DNA of 64,000 bases from HXMU1420-2 sp040830545 (GCA_040830545.1 JBFOMB010000086.1:20246-84245); one strand, 5' to 3'; shown: positions 20,449 to 29,156, counted from the stretch's first letter. Numbers and translations: made by a program. The notes: a model not told the origin generated them from the sequence alone.

Positions 20449-21660
20449 ATGATCCAGAGCTTTGATGGCGCGACGGTCTACCTGCCGGGGGAGATCGCTG
20501 AAACCCGCGTGACAGTGGCGGACGGCAAAATCGTCGAGATTGGCGGGCCGTCGCAAGGCGAGGTTGTCGACGCGCAAGGCATGATCCTGGCCCCGGCGCT
20601 GATCGACGTGCACGGGGACGCATTCGAACGGCAGATCATGCCGCGACCGGGTGTGTATTTCCCGATGGATACCGCTCTGCTGGAAACGGATCGGCAATTG
20701 GCGGCAAACGGGATTGCGACCACCTATCATTCGATCACGCTCAGCTACGAACCTGGTCTGCGTAGCGTTGAACGCGGGCGCGAGATGATGCAGGCCCTGC
20801 GCGATCTGGCTCCGCGTTTGCTGGTGGAAAACCGGGTGCAACTGCGCTGGGAAACCTTTGCGTTCGAAGCGCTGGAGGTGCTGGACTGGGCCTTTGATGG
20901 GCCGTTGCTGCCATCGCTGGCGTTTAACGATCACCTATCCATGTCGATGCGCAGCTTTGACACGCCCATTCAGGACCGGTTGTTCGAGCATGATCCAAGT
21001 TTTGAGTTGGTGGATTTGGACGACCCACGTCTGCCGCAGGTTCGACACACGAAACATGCGGAACGCTCTGGCATGGGTTTGGACGACTACATGCGGTTGA
21101 TCAACCGCGTGTGGGCGCGCCGTCCCGAGGTGCCGGGCAAGATCGCGGAGCTTGCGGCCAAGGCCCGTGACCGGGGCATTCCGATGCTCAGCCACGATGA
21201 CACGCAGGCAAACACGCGGCAGTTTTACCGGAAGCTGGGCGTTGACGTGTCCGAATTCCCGATGACCCTGCCCCCGGCAGAGGACGCGAGGACCGGGGGG
21301 GATGCGATCATTTTCGGTTCGCCCAACGCGGTGCGGGGCGGCAGTCATATCGGTTCGTTGGCTGCAGCGGAAATGGTGGAGGCGGGGCTGTGTGACGCGC
21401 TGGCCTCGGACTATTTTTATCCGGCCATGCTGGCGGCGGTGGACCGGCTGGACCGGGAAAAGCGGGCGGATCGGTTGCAACTGTGGTCATTGATCTCTGC
21501 TGGTCCAGCACGGGCGATGAAGCTGGAGGATCGGGGGCAGATTGCTTTGGGCAAACGCGCTGATCTGGTGTTGGTGGATTGGCCGGATGGCCAGACCCCC
21601 GCGATTTGCGGCACCTGGGTCGCGGGGCGCGAAGCCTACCGCGCGCGGGCTGCCGGGTAA
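20449..21660 (+). CDS. phnM: PhnM-like amidohydrolase (RPnTP hydrolase family)
   Basis: A 403-residue amidohydrolase. The metal motif DVHGDAFERQ (H55, D57) and LSHDDTQANT are typical of PhnM, the alpha-D-ribose 1-methylphosphonate 5-triphosphate diphosphatase of the C-P lyase pathway. The C-terminal strand (GQIALGKRADLVLVDW) is standard for the superfamily. No other phn C-P lyase gene is in this window, so this is either a stray pathway gene or a paralogue with another substrate. GGGACGGA precedes the ATG at 20449; the gene overlaps nothing and ends in a dispersed repeat. Confidence 0.85.
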   Translation: MIQSFDGATVYLPGEIAETRVTVADGKIVEIGGPSQGEVVDAQGMILAPALIDVHGDAFERQIMPRPGVYFPMDTALLETDRQLAANGIATTYHSITLSYEPGLRSVERGREMMQALRDLAPRLLVENRVQLRWETFAFEALEVLDWAFDGPLLPSLAFNDHLSMSMRSFDTPIQDRLFEHDPSFELVDLDDPRLPQVRHTKHAERSGMGLDDYMRLINRVWARRPEVPGKIAELAAKARDRGIPMLSHDDTQANTRQFYRKLGVDVSEFPMTLPPAEDARTGGDAIIFGSPNAVRGGSHIGSLAAAEMVEAGLCDALASDYFYPAMLAAVDRLDREKRADRLQLWSLISAGPARAMKLEDRGQIALGKRADLVLVDWPDGQTPAICGTWVAGREAYRARAAG

Positions 21661-21686
21661 CACGGGTCCGGGACATCAGCCGCAAC

Positions 21687-21714
21687 GCAGCCCCGGACTT
21701 GATCCGGGGTCTCC
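21687..21714 (+). repeat. Dispersed palindromic repeat, copy 2
   Basis: Core CCCCGGACTTGATCCGGGG preceded by GCAG and followed by TCTCC, 26 bp after the phnM stop. Confidence 0.8.
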
Positions 21715-21810
21715 ACCTTGGGCCAAGAGGCACCGGCGCGGAGGCCGGTGCTTCGGACGGCGTTTTGTGGCCAACCGTCGCCCATGCCACGCCCGGTTGT
21801 ACGGATGCCC

Positions 21811-21839
21811 TTGCATCCCGGCCAACTATTCCGTATAGG
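21811..21839 (+). promoter_or_regulatory. Candidate sigma70 promoter upstream of rpsA
   Basis: TTGCAT (21811-21816) and TATAGG (21834-21839) with an ideal 17-bp spacer. Transcription would begin near 21846. Confidence 0.5.
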
Positions 21840-21845
21840 CGCGCC

Positions 21846-21918
21846 TGTCAGAAAGGCGGACAACGCCGCAGAACATGGATCGAGCAGGGTCGGGCAGCAA
21901 CCGGCCCTCTTTGTTTTG
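21846..21918 (+). ncRNA. Candidate small RNA or attenuated rpsA leader transcript
   Basis: About 73 nt between the promoter at 21811-21839 and a terminator-like hairpin. It has a short 5' hairpin GGCG/CGCC (21855-21867) and ends in AGGGTCGG/CCGGCCCT (21886-21893 with 21901-21908) plus CTTTGTTTTG. It may be a free small RNA or a regulated leader of rpsA. No known RNA family is recognised. Confidence 0.35.
21886..21918 (+). terminator. Terminator-like hairpin in the rpsA leader
   Basis: 8-bp stem including one G-T wobble, 7-nt loop, then CTTTGTTTTG. It lies 108 bp upstream of the rpsA start, so it either ends phnM transcription or attenuates rpsA. Confidence 0.6.
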
Positions 21919-22025
21919 CGGTCTGCCAATGGACCAAACCAGTCCCGTCCAAGACGGGCGTAACCCCAGACCGGCGGAGACAACCGCGCGGCCAGAAAAT
22001 GTTGAAAAAGGAACTGTAGCGCCAC

Positions 22026-23702
22026 ATGGCAACCACATCGATGGAGGAATTCGAAGCCCTCCTGAACGAAAGCTTCGAAATGGACACGCCCAACGAAGGG
22101 ACTGTTGTCAAAGGCAAAGTCATCGCAATCGAAGCGGGGCAGGCCATTATCGACGTCGGCTACAAAATGGAAGGCCGCGTTGAACTCAAGGAATTTGCAG
22201 AACCAGGCGAAGCGCCCAAGGTTGACGTAGGCGACGAGGTTGAAGTGTACCTGCGCGCCGCGGAAAACGCGCGTGGCGAAGCGGTCATCAGCCGCGAAAT
22301 GGCCCGCCGCGAGGAAGCCTGGGACCGTCTGGAAAAAGCATACGCAGACGACCAGCGTGTCGAAGGCGCGATCTTTGGCCGCGTCAAAGGTGGCTTCACT
22401 GTCGATCTGGGCGGTGCCGTGGCCTTCCTGCCCGGCTCGCAGGTTGACGTGCGCCCCGTGCGCGACGCTGGCCCGCTGATGGGCTTGAAGCAGCCCTTCC
22501 AGATTCTGAAAATGGACCGCCGCCGGGGCAACATCGTTGTGTCGCGCCGCGCCATTCTGGAAGAAAGCCGCGCCGAACAGCGCGCCGAAGTCATCGGCAA
22601 CCTCGAAGAGGGCATGGCCGTGGACGGCGTGGTCAAGAACATCACCGAATACGGTGCGTTTGTTGACCTGGGCGGTGTTGACGGCCTGCTGCACGTCACC
22701 GACATGGCATGGCGTCGGGTGAACCACCCGTCCGAAATCCTGTCCATCGGCGAAACCGTCAAGGTGCAGGTCATCAAGATCAACAAGGAAACCCACCGTA
22801 TCTCCCTCGGCATGAAGCAGCTGATGGAAGATCCGTGGGATCTGGTTGGTGCCAAGTATCCGCTGAGCTCGGTCCACAAGGGCCGTGTCACGAACATCAC
22901 CGATTACGGTGCGTTCGTAGAGCTGGAGCCGGGCGTCGAAGGTCTGGTGCACGTGTCCGAAATGTCCTGGACGAAGAAGAACGTTCACCCGGGCAAGATC
23001 GTGTCCACCTCGCAAGAGGTCGATGTCATGGTTCTGGAAATCGACGGCGTGAAGCGTCGCGTATCCCTGGGCCTGAAGCAGACCATGCGCAATCCGTGGG
23101 AAGTCTTTGCCGAGCAGTTTCCGTCGGGTACCGAGGTCGAAGGCGAGGTCAAGAACATCACCGAATTCGGTCTGTTCATTGGTCTGGAAGGCGACATCGA
23201 CGGCATGGTTCACCTGTCCGACATTTCGTGGGACGAACGTGGCGAAGACGCGATCCAGAGCTATCGCAAGGGCGATATGGTTCAGGCCGTGGTCTCCGAA
23301 GTCGACGTGGAAAAGGAACGCATCTCGCTCTCGATCAAGGCGCTGGGCGGCGACAAGTTTGCCGAAGCAACCGGCGGCGTGAAGCGCGGCTCGATCGTGA
23401 CCGTCGAAGTCACCGCGATCGAAGATGGTGGCATCGAGGTGGAATACGAGAACATGAAGTCGTTCATCCGCCGTTCCGACCTGTCCCGCGACCGGTCCGA
23501 GCAGCGTCCTGAACGGTTCTCGGTCGGTGATAAGGTCGACGTGCGCGTCACCAACATCGACAGCAAGACCCGCCGCCTGGGTCTGTCGATCAAGGCCCGC
23601 GAAATCGCGGAAGAGAAAGAAGCCGTGGAACAGTACGGCTCCTCGGACTCGGGTGCGTCGCTGGGCGACATCCTGGGCGCCGCGCTCAAGGGCGACAACT
23701 GA
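22026..23702 (+). CDS. rpsA: 30S ribosomal protein S1
   Basis: A 558-residue protein with six S1 OB-fold repeats. Repeats 3 to 5 are easily seen from their motifs (VKNITEYGAFVDLGGVDGLLHV, VTNITDYGAFVELEPGVEGLVHV, VKNITEFGLFIGLEGDIDGMVHL, here in segments). S1 brings mRNA to the ribosome and often represses its own translation. Start ATG at 22026 follows AAGGAAC. A strong terminator follows, so it is probably monocistronic with its own leader. Confidence 0.98.
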   Translation: MATTSMEEFEALLNESFEMDTPNEGTVVKGKVIAIEAGQAIIDVGYKMEGRVELKEFAEPGEAPKVDVGDEVEVYLRAAENARGEAVISREMARREEAWDRLEKAYADDQRVEGAIFGRVKGGFTVDLGGAVAFLPGSQVDVRPVRDAGPLMGLKQPFQILKMDRRRGNIVVSRRAILEESRAEQRAEVIGNLEEGMAVDGVVKNITEYGAFVDLGGVDGLLHVTDMAWRRVNHPSEILSIGETVKVQVIKINKETHRISLGMKQLMEDPWDLVGAKYPLSSVHKGRVTNITDYGAFVELEPGVEGLVHVSEMSWTKKNVHPGKIVSTSQEVDVMVLEIDGVKRRVSLGLKQTMRNPWEVFAEQFPSGTEVEGEVKNITEFGLFIGLEGDIDGMVHLSDISWDERGEDAIQSYRKGDMVQAVVSEVDVEKERISLSIKALGGDKFAEATGGVKRGSIVTVEVTAIEDGGIEVEYENMKSFIRRSDLSRDRSEQRPERFSVGDKVDVRVTNIDSKTRRLGLSIKAREIAEEKEAVEQYGSSDSGASLGDILGAALKGDN

Positions 23703-23710
23703 TCCGGAAG

Positions 23711-23740
23711 GGCCCCGCCACGGCGGGGCCTTTTCTTTTC
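23711..23740 (+). terminator. Intrinsic terminator of rpsA
   Basis: GGCCCCGCC (23711-23719) pairs with GGCGGGGCC (23722-23730), then TTTTCTTTT. Confidence 0.9.
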
Positions 23741-23805
23741 CGGCAATGGGGCATTGTCGGATTGACCTGAAACGCCCTAACCTCCGCCAAGCCGATTTGG
23801 ATTGA

Positions 23806-24237
23806 ATGCAGATGCCGCCACGCGCCACATCGCTGAACGGGGAATGGACCGGCGTCTATGACTACGCGGACACCCCGGACGAGGCCGTGACGTTCACGGC
23901 AACCTTGTTCGACGTTGGCGGCGCAGTCTGGGGCATGACGCGCGAACCAAACAGTTTTTCCCCGGATGGCGGGACTGAGTTGACGGCCGATTTGCAGGGC
24001 GCGCGCAGCGGACAGGAGATTCAATTCCGCAAAACCTATCAAGGGGCTCCCACTGGGGGCGAAGCGCCAATCGAATATTTCGGGTTGGTTTCTTTCGATG
24101 GAAACCGGATCGAGGGACAGTGGCGCATCGGCGGTTCATTGCTTAGCTTTGGTGGTCCTTTCGTGATGAACCGCGTGCCAGGGATGACCGCGCGGGTTGC
24201 GCATGAGGATAGGGCCAGCGTCAGCGTAGAGCGTTGA
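23806..24237 (+). CDS. Conserved-looking hypothetical protein
   Basis: A 143-residue protein without a signal peptide or membrane segment. It begins with SLNGEWTGVYDYAD and has alternating beta-strand patterns (AVTFTATLFDVGG, IEYFGLVSFDGNRIEGQW) like small lipocalin-type or calycin-like barrels; that is a resemblance only. Two starts (23806, 23812) are possible and neither has an SD. No operon partner: it is isolated between the rpsA terminator and the ihfB promoter region. Confidence 0.6.
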   Translation: MQMPPRATSLNGEWTGVYDYADTPDEAVTFTATLFDVGGAVWGMTREPNSFSPDGGTELTADLQGARSGQEIQFRKTYQGAPTGGEAPIEYFGLVSFDGNRIEGQWRIGGSLLSFGGPFVMNRVPGMTARVAHEDRASVSVER

Positions 24238-24342
24238 AGCCAGCAAAACCGTGTACGATTTCAGACCGCGGACAGAGCTTTAGCGACTGATTTGAGGGCA
24301 CTGGTTTTACCGCACGCCCATTTGATCCGAATCAAGTTTTTT

Positions 24343-24356
24343 TGACCAATCGGTCA
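24343..24356. promoter_or_regulatory. TetR-type dyad
   Basis: TGACC-AATC-GGTCA, a perfect inverted repeat of the kind bound by TetR-family repressors, about 190 bp upstream of ihfB and beyond its likely promoter. No tetR gene is nearby. Confidence 0.35.
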
Positions 24357-24465
24357 GAAAACGCTGATTTTGGGCATTTTCCGCCACGGAATTTGCATAT
24401 TTTCGGCCTGATTGGCCCGTGATCCCTGAAGTTTCGGTTTTTTTCCGAGCTTTCGTCGGTTCCCA

Positions 24466-24494
24466 TTTCAGAAACTGAGGTTTGTACCTATAGT
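24466..24494 (+). promoter_or_regulatory. Candidate ihfB promoter
   Basis: TTTCAG (24466-24471) and TATAGT (24489-24494), 17-bp spacer, about 50 bp upstream of the ihfB start. Confidence 0.4.
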
Positions 24495-24544
24495 CCTAAA
24501 AACAAAAAAACACCTGTACGTTTGACGCCTTGGGGAGGGCCACA

Positions 24545-24829
24545 ATGATCCGGTCGGAGTTGATCCAGAAAATCGCTGATGAGAATCCGCATCTCTACCA
24601 GCGGGATGTTGAGCGGATTGTGAATACCGTGTTCGACGAAGTTACCGATGCCATGGCGCGGGGCGACAGGGTGGAACTGCGCGGTTTCGGCGCGTTTTCC
24701 GTCAAGAAGCGGGATGCAAGAGTGGGGCGTAACCCGCGCACCGGCGAATCCGTGGATGTCGAAGAAAAGCACGTACCATTCTTCAAGACAGGGAAGCTGC
24801 TGCGCGACCGCTTGAACGAGAAAGAGTAG
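24545..24829 (+). CDS. ihfB: Integration host factor subunit beta
   Basis: A 94-residue DNA-bending protein of the HU/IHF family, normal length. [17 protein letters not shown] starts the dimer helices; [21 protein letters not shown] is the beta-arm with the intercalating Pro. GGGGAGG precedes the ATG at 24545. It is followed after 3 bp by lapA, a conserved pair in this group. Confidence 0.97.
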   Translation: MIRSELIQKIADENPHLYQRDVERIVNTVFDEVTDAMARGDRVELRGFGAFSVKKRDARVGRNPRTGESVDVEEKHVPFFKTGKLLRDRLNEKE

Positions 24830-24832
24830 TCC

Positions 24833-25183
24833 ATGCGCTATATCCGCTACGCCTTTTGGGGTGTGATCGGGATCATCCTTGTTTCCATTTCTGTTGCGAA
24901 CCTGAACTCGGTTGAGGTCAAGCTGCTGCCTGATGGGATGGCAGAGTTGATCGGCTTCAACTTGGGTATGACTGTGCCGCTGTTTGTGGTTGGGCTAGGC
25001 GGCGTGGCCGCTGGTCTGGTTATCGGGTTCATGTGGGAGTGGCTCCGCGAGTACAAACACCGCCGCGAGGCGACGGATCGCTCGCGTGAAGTGCGGCGTT
25101 TGTCGCGCGAAGTGTCCAAGCTGAAGAAAGAGAAGCACAAGGACAAGGATGAAGTCCTCGCAATCCTCGAAGAGGCGAGCTGA
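24833..25183 (+). CDS. lapA: LapA-family (DUF1049) membrane protein
   Basis: A 116-residue protein with two membrane helices (about residues 5-25 and 45-68, the second with VPLFVVGLGGVAAGLVIGF) and a basic coiled-coil-like cytoplasmic tail rich in Lys and Glu. LapA works with LapB in control of LPS synthesis in E. coli. It lies 3 bp after ihfB and 6 bp before trpF, so all three are probably one operon. Confidence 0.85.
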   Translation: MRYIRYAFWGVIGIILVSISVANLNSVEVKLLPDGMAELIGFNLGMTVPLFVVGLGGVAAGLVIGFMWEWLREYKHRREATDRSREVRRLSREVSKLKKEKHKDKDEVLAILEEAS

Positions 25184-25189
25184 GCGATC

Positions 25190-25861
25190 ATGTCCGGTGA
25201 CATTCGGGTCAAGATTTGCGGATTGACCGATCCTGTCGGGGTAGCGGCGTCGCTGTCCGCAGGTGCGTCATACCTTGGTTTCAACTTCTTTCCCAAGTCT
25301 CCCCGGTCAGTGACGTTTGACCGTGCGGTTGAGCTGTCACGAGGTGTCCCTTCGGGCGTGTGCAAGGTCGCGTTGGTGGTGAATGCTGACGACGCCATGC
25401 TGGACGCGCTGACGGCACAGGTGCCCGTGGACATGTTGCAATTGCACGGGTCAGAGCCTCCGGAACGGGTGGTGGAGGTCAAGGCGCGCTATGGCCTGCC
25501 GGTGATGAAGGCGGTGGGGCTGGCCGGGGCGGATGATGTGCCCGCGCTCAATGCCTATGGGGCCGTGGCGGATCAGCTGCTGGTGGACACCAAACCGCCC
25601 AAAGGCGCGGTGCTGCCGGGCGGGAATGGTGTGACATTCGACTGGCAATTGGTTGCTGGACGACGTTGGCCCGTGCCGTGGATGCTGGCTGGTGGTCTGA
25701 CCGCAGACAACGTGGCCGAGGCGATTAGGTTGACGGGCACGCGACAGGTCGACGTGGCCTCTGCTGTGGAGGCGGAGCCGGGGCGCAAGGACCCGGCCAA
25801 AATCCGCGCCTTCTGTGCGGCTGCCGGGGCCGCTCCCGTTCAGAGTGAAGCGATGGGATGA
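25190..25861 (+). CDS. trpF: Phosphoribosylanthranilate isomerase
   Basis: A 223-residue (beta/alpha)8 enzyme of tryptophan synthesis. VKICGLTDP carries the catalytic Cys, [11 protein letters not shown] and LQLHGSEP follow, and the C-terminal Asp is in [10 protein letters not shown]. The stop overlaps the start of the cytochrome c gene as ATGA. Confidence 0.96.
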   Translation: MSGDIRVKICGLTDPVGVAASLSAGASYLGFNFFPKSPRSVTFDRAVELSRGVPSGVCKVALVVNADDAMLDALTAQVPVDMLQLHGSEPPERVVEVKARYGLPVMKAVGLAGADDVPALNAYGAVADQLLVDTKPPKGAVLPGGNGVTFDWQLVAGRRWPVPWMLAGGLTADNVAEAIRLTGTRQVDVASAVEAEPGRKDPAKIRAFCAAAGAAPVQSEAMG

Positions 25862-26295
25862 ACTTCCGTTGGGGTCTGGTCACGGCGATTGGCGCGATGA
25901 TGCTGGCTGGCGTCTCTTACGCTCAACTGGGCGTGAACAAACCCGTTGTCCAGAAACGCATCTACGCGATGGCCGATATTGGCGATGATATGAAAGTGTT
26001 GGGCCAAATGGCGCGCGGTCAGCGTGCTTTCGACTCCAGTGCCGCCCAAAAGGCGGTTGATGACATCGCCAAAGAAGCCGCACGTATCCCCCGTTTGTTC
26101 AAGGCTTTTGAAACCGAGGCCGGCTCGGACGCGCGCTCGGAAATCTGGAGCAACTTCGGTGATTTCACTGCCAAGGCAAATGCGTTGCAACAGACCGCTT
26201 CCGGCATCCGTATCTCCTCGCAGGCCGATTTGCCTGCTGCTGTTGGACGGTTGGGTGCAGACTGCAAAGCGTGCCATCAGCACTATCGGAAGTAG
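25858..26295 (+). CDS. Cytochrome c' / c-556 family protein
   Basis: A 145-residue periplasmic protein: signal peptide (about 1-22, GVSYAQ), a four-helix-bundle pattern and the haem motif C136-K-A-C139-H140 close to the C-terminus, as in cytochrome c' and c-556. Such proteins bind NO or pass electrons. The start is coupled to trpF through ATGA although no metabolic link is evident; it separates trpF from trpB. Confidence 0.88.
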   Translation: MNFRWGLVTAIGAMMLAGVSYAQLGVNKPVVQKRIYAMADIGDDMKVLGQMARGQRAFDSSAAQKAVDDIAKEAARIPRLFKAFETEAGSDARSEIWSNFGDFTAKANALQQTASGIRISSQADLPAAVGRLGADCKACHQHYRK

Positions 26296-26354
26296 GAATA
26301 ATCTGACCGCAAGATTGTCAGAAAAATTGCCCTCACGCGGCCCACGGAAACGCC

Positions 26355-26383
26355 TTGCCCTTGCCGCTAGCGAGCACTAGGAC
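26355..26383 (+). promoter_or_regulatory. Candidate trpB promoter
   Basis: TTGCCC (26355-26360) and TAGGAC (26378-26383), 17-bp spacer, 30 bp upstream of trpB. Weak match, so trpB may also be read from upstream. Confidence 0.3.
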
Positions 26384-26412
26384 AAAGGACAACGCTGTCC
26401 GGAGGACCCTTT

Positions 26413-27660
26413 ATGCCCGACGATCTGATCAACTCCTTCATGACTGGCCCTGATGAACAGGGCCGGTTCGGCAAATTTGGTGGCCGCTTTGTCAGCGAAA
26501 CCCTGATGCCGCTGATCCTCGACCTGGAGGCCGAGTACGAGAAGGCCAAGACGGATCAGAGCTTCTGGGACGAGATGAATGATCTCTGGACACACTACGT
26601 GGGCCGCCCCAGCCCGCTCTACTTCGCCGAACGCCTGACCGAGCATCTGGGCGGTGCCAAGGTTTACATGAAGCGGGACGAGCTGAACCACACCGGCGCG
26701 CACAAGATCAACAACGTGCTGGGCCAGATCATTCTGGCCCGTCGCATGGGCAAGACACGGATCATAGCGGAAACCGGTGCCGGTCAGCATGGGGTGGCGA
26801 CGGCAACGGTCTGTGCCAAGTTCGGCCTGAAATGTGTCGTCTACATGGGCGCGCATGACGTCGAGCGGCAAAAACCCAACGTGTTCCGGATGCGTCTGTT
26901 GGGGGCTGAGGTGATCCCGGTGACCTCGGGCCGCGGCACATTGAAGGACGCCATGAACGATGCCCTGCGCGACTGGGTCACCAATGTCCGCGACACGTTC
27001 TATTGCATCGGCACTGTTGCGGGGCCGCACCCATACCCGGCCATGGTTCGGGATTTTCAGTCCATCATCGGCAAGGAAGCCAAGGCACAGATGCAGGAGG
27101 CCGAAGGCCGTCTGCCCGATACGATCATCGCGGCCATTGGGGGCGGATCGAACGCGATGGGTCTGTTTTTCCCGTTCCTGGACGATCCGTCCGTCAACAT
27201 CATCGGTGTAGAGGCGGGCGGCAAAGGTGTGGACGACCGGATGGAACATTGTGCGTCCCTGACCGGCGGGCGTCCGGGCGTCTTGCACGGCAACCGCACC
27301 TATTTGCTGCAGGATGATGACGGTCAGATCCTCGAAGGGTTCTCGATCTCTGCGGGCCTCGATTATCCCGGTATTGGGCCTGAACACAGCTGGTTGCATG
27401 AAATCGGCCGCGCGCAATATGTTTCGGTCACCGACCGCGAGGCGCTGGAGGCGTTCCAGTTGTGTTGCGACAAGGAAGGGATCATTCCCGCGCTGGAGCC
27501 CAGCCACGCGTTGGCCCACGTGATGAAGATCGCGCCGGACCTGACCAAGGATCATATCATCTGCATGAACATGTGCGGGCGCGGGGACAAAGACATCTTT
27601 ACCGTGGCCAAGGCGCTCAATTTCGACATGAGCGACACCGAAGGGCGCACGATGGACTGA
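26413..27660 (+). CDS. trpB: Tryptophan synthase beta chain
   Basis: A 415-residue PLP enzyme making tryptophan from indole and serine. [10 protein letters not shown] and the PLP lysine K98 in HTGAHKINN are present, with [10 protein letters not shown] as the phosphate cup. CGGAGGA precedes the ATG. The alpha subunit gene is not adjacent; it is at 42676-43467 on the other strand. Confidence 0.98.
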   Translation: MPDDLINSFMTGPDEQGRFGKFGGRFVSETLMPLILDLEAEYEKAKTDQSFWDEMNDLWTHYVGRPSPLYFAERLTEHLGGAKVYMKRDELNHTGAHKINNVLGQIILARRMGKTRIIAETGAGQHGVATATVCAKFGLKCVVYMGAHDVERQKPNVFRMRLLGAEVIPVTSGRGTLKDAMNDALRDWVTNVRDTFYCIGTVAGPHPYPAMVRDFQSIIGKEAKAQMQEAEGRLPDTIIAAIGGGSNAMGLFFPFLDDPSVNIIGVEAGGKGVDDRMEHCASLTGGRPGVLHGNRTYLLQDDDGQILEGFSISAGLDYPGIGPEHSWLHEIGRAQYVSVTDREALEAFQLCCDKEGIIPALEPSHALAHVMKIAPDLTKDHIICMNMCGRGDKDIFTVAKALNFDMSDTEGRTMD

Positions 27661-27688
27661 CCCGCAAGGGCACATTCCGGAGGGTCTG

Positions 27689-28309
27689 ATGGCCGAGGCC
27701 GCAGGTCTCAATCAAAAGTACAACGCAGCCGCACCAGGTTGGGCGGACAAGATGCGGCTGCTTGGGTACTATGACGCATACCTCGGGCTGCTGAGTTCTC
27801 CGAATTTCCGTGCGCCGCCGGGCAACCGGGTTCTGGACATTGGGTGTGGCACCGGGGCCTTTGCCGAGGCGTGGGTGGCTATTCAGGGGCCAGAGCAGGA
27901 TGTGACGTTGCTGGACCCGGCGGAGGAAATGCTGACCCTGGCGCAGGCCGCGTTGCAACGGCGCGGGGTAGAGCCGGGCAGGGCACGGATGATGCTGGAC
28001 CAGTATGATCCGCCGTCCCGCTTTCACTGCCTGTTGGCCGCGCATGTGCTGGAACACGCGGACGATCCTGTTGAGACGCTGAAGCACGCCCGTAGATTGG
28101 CGCAGCCTGATGGGCGCTTGTGGCTGGTGGTGTCAAAACCCCACTGGTGCAATGCGATTATCTGGTTTCAGTGGCGGCACCGAGCGTATCGACCGGCGGA
28201 TGTGCACGGGATGTTGGCCGCGTCGGGCTGGGAGTTGGAGATGGAATACGCCTTCCCCTCCGGCCCGCCCTCCCGCACCTCGCGTGGGTATCTGGCCCGC
28301 GCTGCATAG
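27689..28309 (+). CDS. Class I SAM-dependent methyltransferase
   Basis: A 206-residue cytoplasmic methyltransferase. Motif I is VLDIGCGTGAFAE near residue 50, LLDPAEEML follows as motif II, and AAHVLEHADDP is motif IV of the Methyltransf_11 group. The substrate is unknown. GGAGG precedes the ATG at 27689, 28 bp after trpB, so it may be co-transcribed. Confidence 0.8.
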   Translation: MAEAAGLNQKYNAAAPGWADKMRLLGYYDAYLGLLSSPNFRAPPGNRVLDIGCGTGAFAEAWVAIQGPEQDVTLLDPAEEMLTLAQAALQRRGVEPGRARMMLDQYDPPSRFHCLLAAHVLEHADDPVETLKHARRLAQPDGRLWLVVSKPHWCNAIIWFQWRHRAYRPADVHGMLAASGWELEMEYAFPSGPPSRTSRGYLARAA

Positions 28310-28335
28310 GACGTAACCTAGCCACCTGCGCTGCC

Positions 28336-28362
28336 GCAGCCCCGGGCCTGACCCGGGGCCTC
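28336..28362 (+). repeat. Dispersed palindromic repeat, copy 3
   Basis: Core CCCCGGGCCTGACCCGGGG with GCAG before and CCTC after, between the convergent methyltransferase and crotonase genes. Confidence 0.8.
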
Positions 28363-28367
28363 GTCGA

Positions 28368-29156
28368 CTACGTGGCCTTCTTGCCCCAGGTCTCGCGTTC
28401 CAGCGCGATCCGCTCAGGGTCCATGAAATGGCCAATCATGGTTTCGGTCGCGGCCTCGTAAGCCTGTGTCAGCGGCATTTCCAATTGTTGATACACCATC
28501 CGCTTGCCTGCCGCCAAAGCACGGGCGTTTCCGCGCGCGATTTTGTGGGCAAAGGCATAAGTCTCCACCTCGATCTGATCCGCCGGGATGATGCGGTTGA
28601 TCAGGCCCGCGGTCCGCGCCCATTCCGCATCAAAGTATTCGCCGGACAGGGCCATTTCCATCAACGCGTTTCGCCCGATCACACGCCCCACAGCAACCGA
28701 TGGCGTGGTGCAGAACCCGCCATTCTGCACGCCGGGCAGGCAGAACGTGGCGGTCGGCGTGGCAAAGGCCACATCGCAAGAGGCCATCATTTGCAGCCCA
28801 CCTGCCGTGGCAATGCCTTCGACCATGGCGATCACCGGCTGTGGCAACAGCACAATCGCCTGCATCATCTGCGCGCAGGCCTCAAACAGCTCGTGCAGAT
28901 AGGCGGCCCCGTCATCCGCATCCGCCCGATGCCGCGCGATTTCCTTCAGGTCGTGGCCAGCGCAGAAGATATGGCCAGGGGCTCGCAATACCACAACCCG
29001 CACGTCGGGGTTGGCCGCACAGCGGTCCAGAGCCTCCAGCATCGCCCTGATCATGGCCAACGACAGGGGGTGCGCGGGCATTGCGCCCAAGGTCAGGGTC
29101 AAAACCGCACCATCCTGCGTTTCCTGCACCAAAGGTTGCGGCGCTTCGCGGTTCAT
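28368..29156 (-). CDS. Enoyl-CoA hydratase/isomerase family protein, ECHDC3-like
   Basis: A 262-residue crotonase-fold protein. GHIFCAGHDLKEI and EGIATAGGLQMMASCDVA form the oxyanion region. The following FCLPGVQNGGFCTTPSVAVGR matches the ECHDC3 branch, in which the standard catalytic Glu pair of enoyl-CoA hydratase is not conserved, so the reaction is uncertain. GGAGGAG precedes the ATG; the start overlaps the DUF2237 stop by 4 bp. Confidence 0.82.
   Translation of the reverse strand: MNREAPQPLVQETQDGAVLTLTLGAMPAHPLSLAMIRAMLEALDRCAANPDVRVVVLRAPGHIFCAGHDLKEIARHRADADDGAAYLHELFEACAQMMQAIVLLPQPVIAMVEGIATAGGLQMMASCDVAFATPTATFCLPGVQNGGFCTTPSVAVGRVIGRNALMEMALSGEYFDAEWARTAGLINRIIPADQIEVETYAFAHKIARGNARALAAGKRMVYQQLEMPLTQAYEAATETMIGHFMDPERIALERETWGKKAT

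Larger units (their letters stand above)
21661..22025. other. Leader region of rpsA (365 bp, no CDS)
   Basis: Contains the dispersed repeat (21687-21714), a GC hairpin GCACCGGC/GCCGGTGC (21730-21751), a candidate promoter (21811-21839), a terminator-like hairpin (21886-21918) and about 105 bp of leader to the rpsA ATG. No credible reading frame. Confidence 0.6.
24238..24544. other. Promoter region of ihfB (307 bp, no CDS)
   Basis: AT-richer than its surroundings. It holds a TetR-like dyad at 24343-24356 and a candidate promoter at 24466-24494. No reading frame of note. Confidence 0.5.

Noticed and set aside
21846..21918. Possible signal recognition particle RNA
   Set aside because: The conserved GGAAGCAGC-type apical loop is absent; it is kept only as an unclassified leader or small RNA.
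21636..23828. A very long open frame on the minus strand opposite rpsA
   Set aside because: rpsA is unmistakable on the plus strand; the antisense frame has no recognisable domain and is the usual result of high-GC codon bias leaving the opposite strand free of stops.
26302..26322. TCTGAC/GTCAGA inverted repeat after the cytochrome gene as a terminator
   Set aside because: Six-base stem with a 9-nt loop and only a short A-rich tail; too weak to call in either direction.
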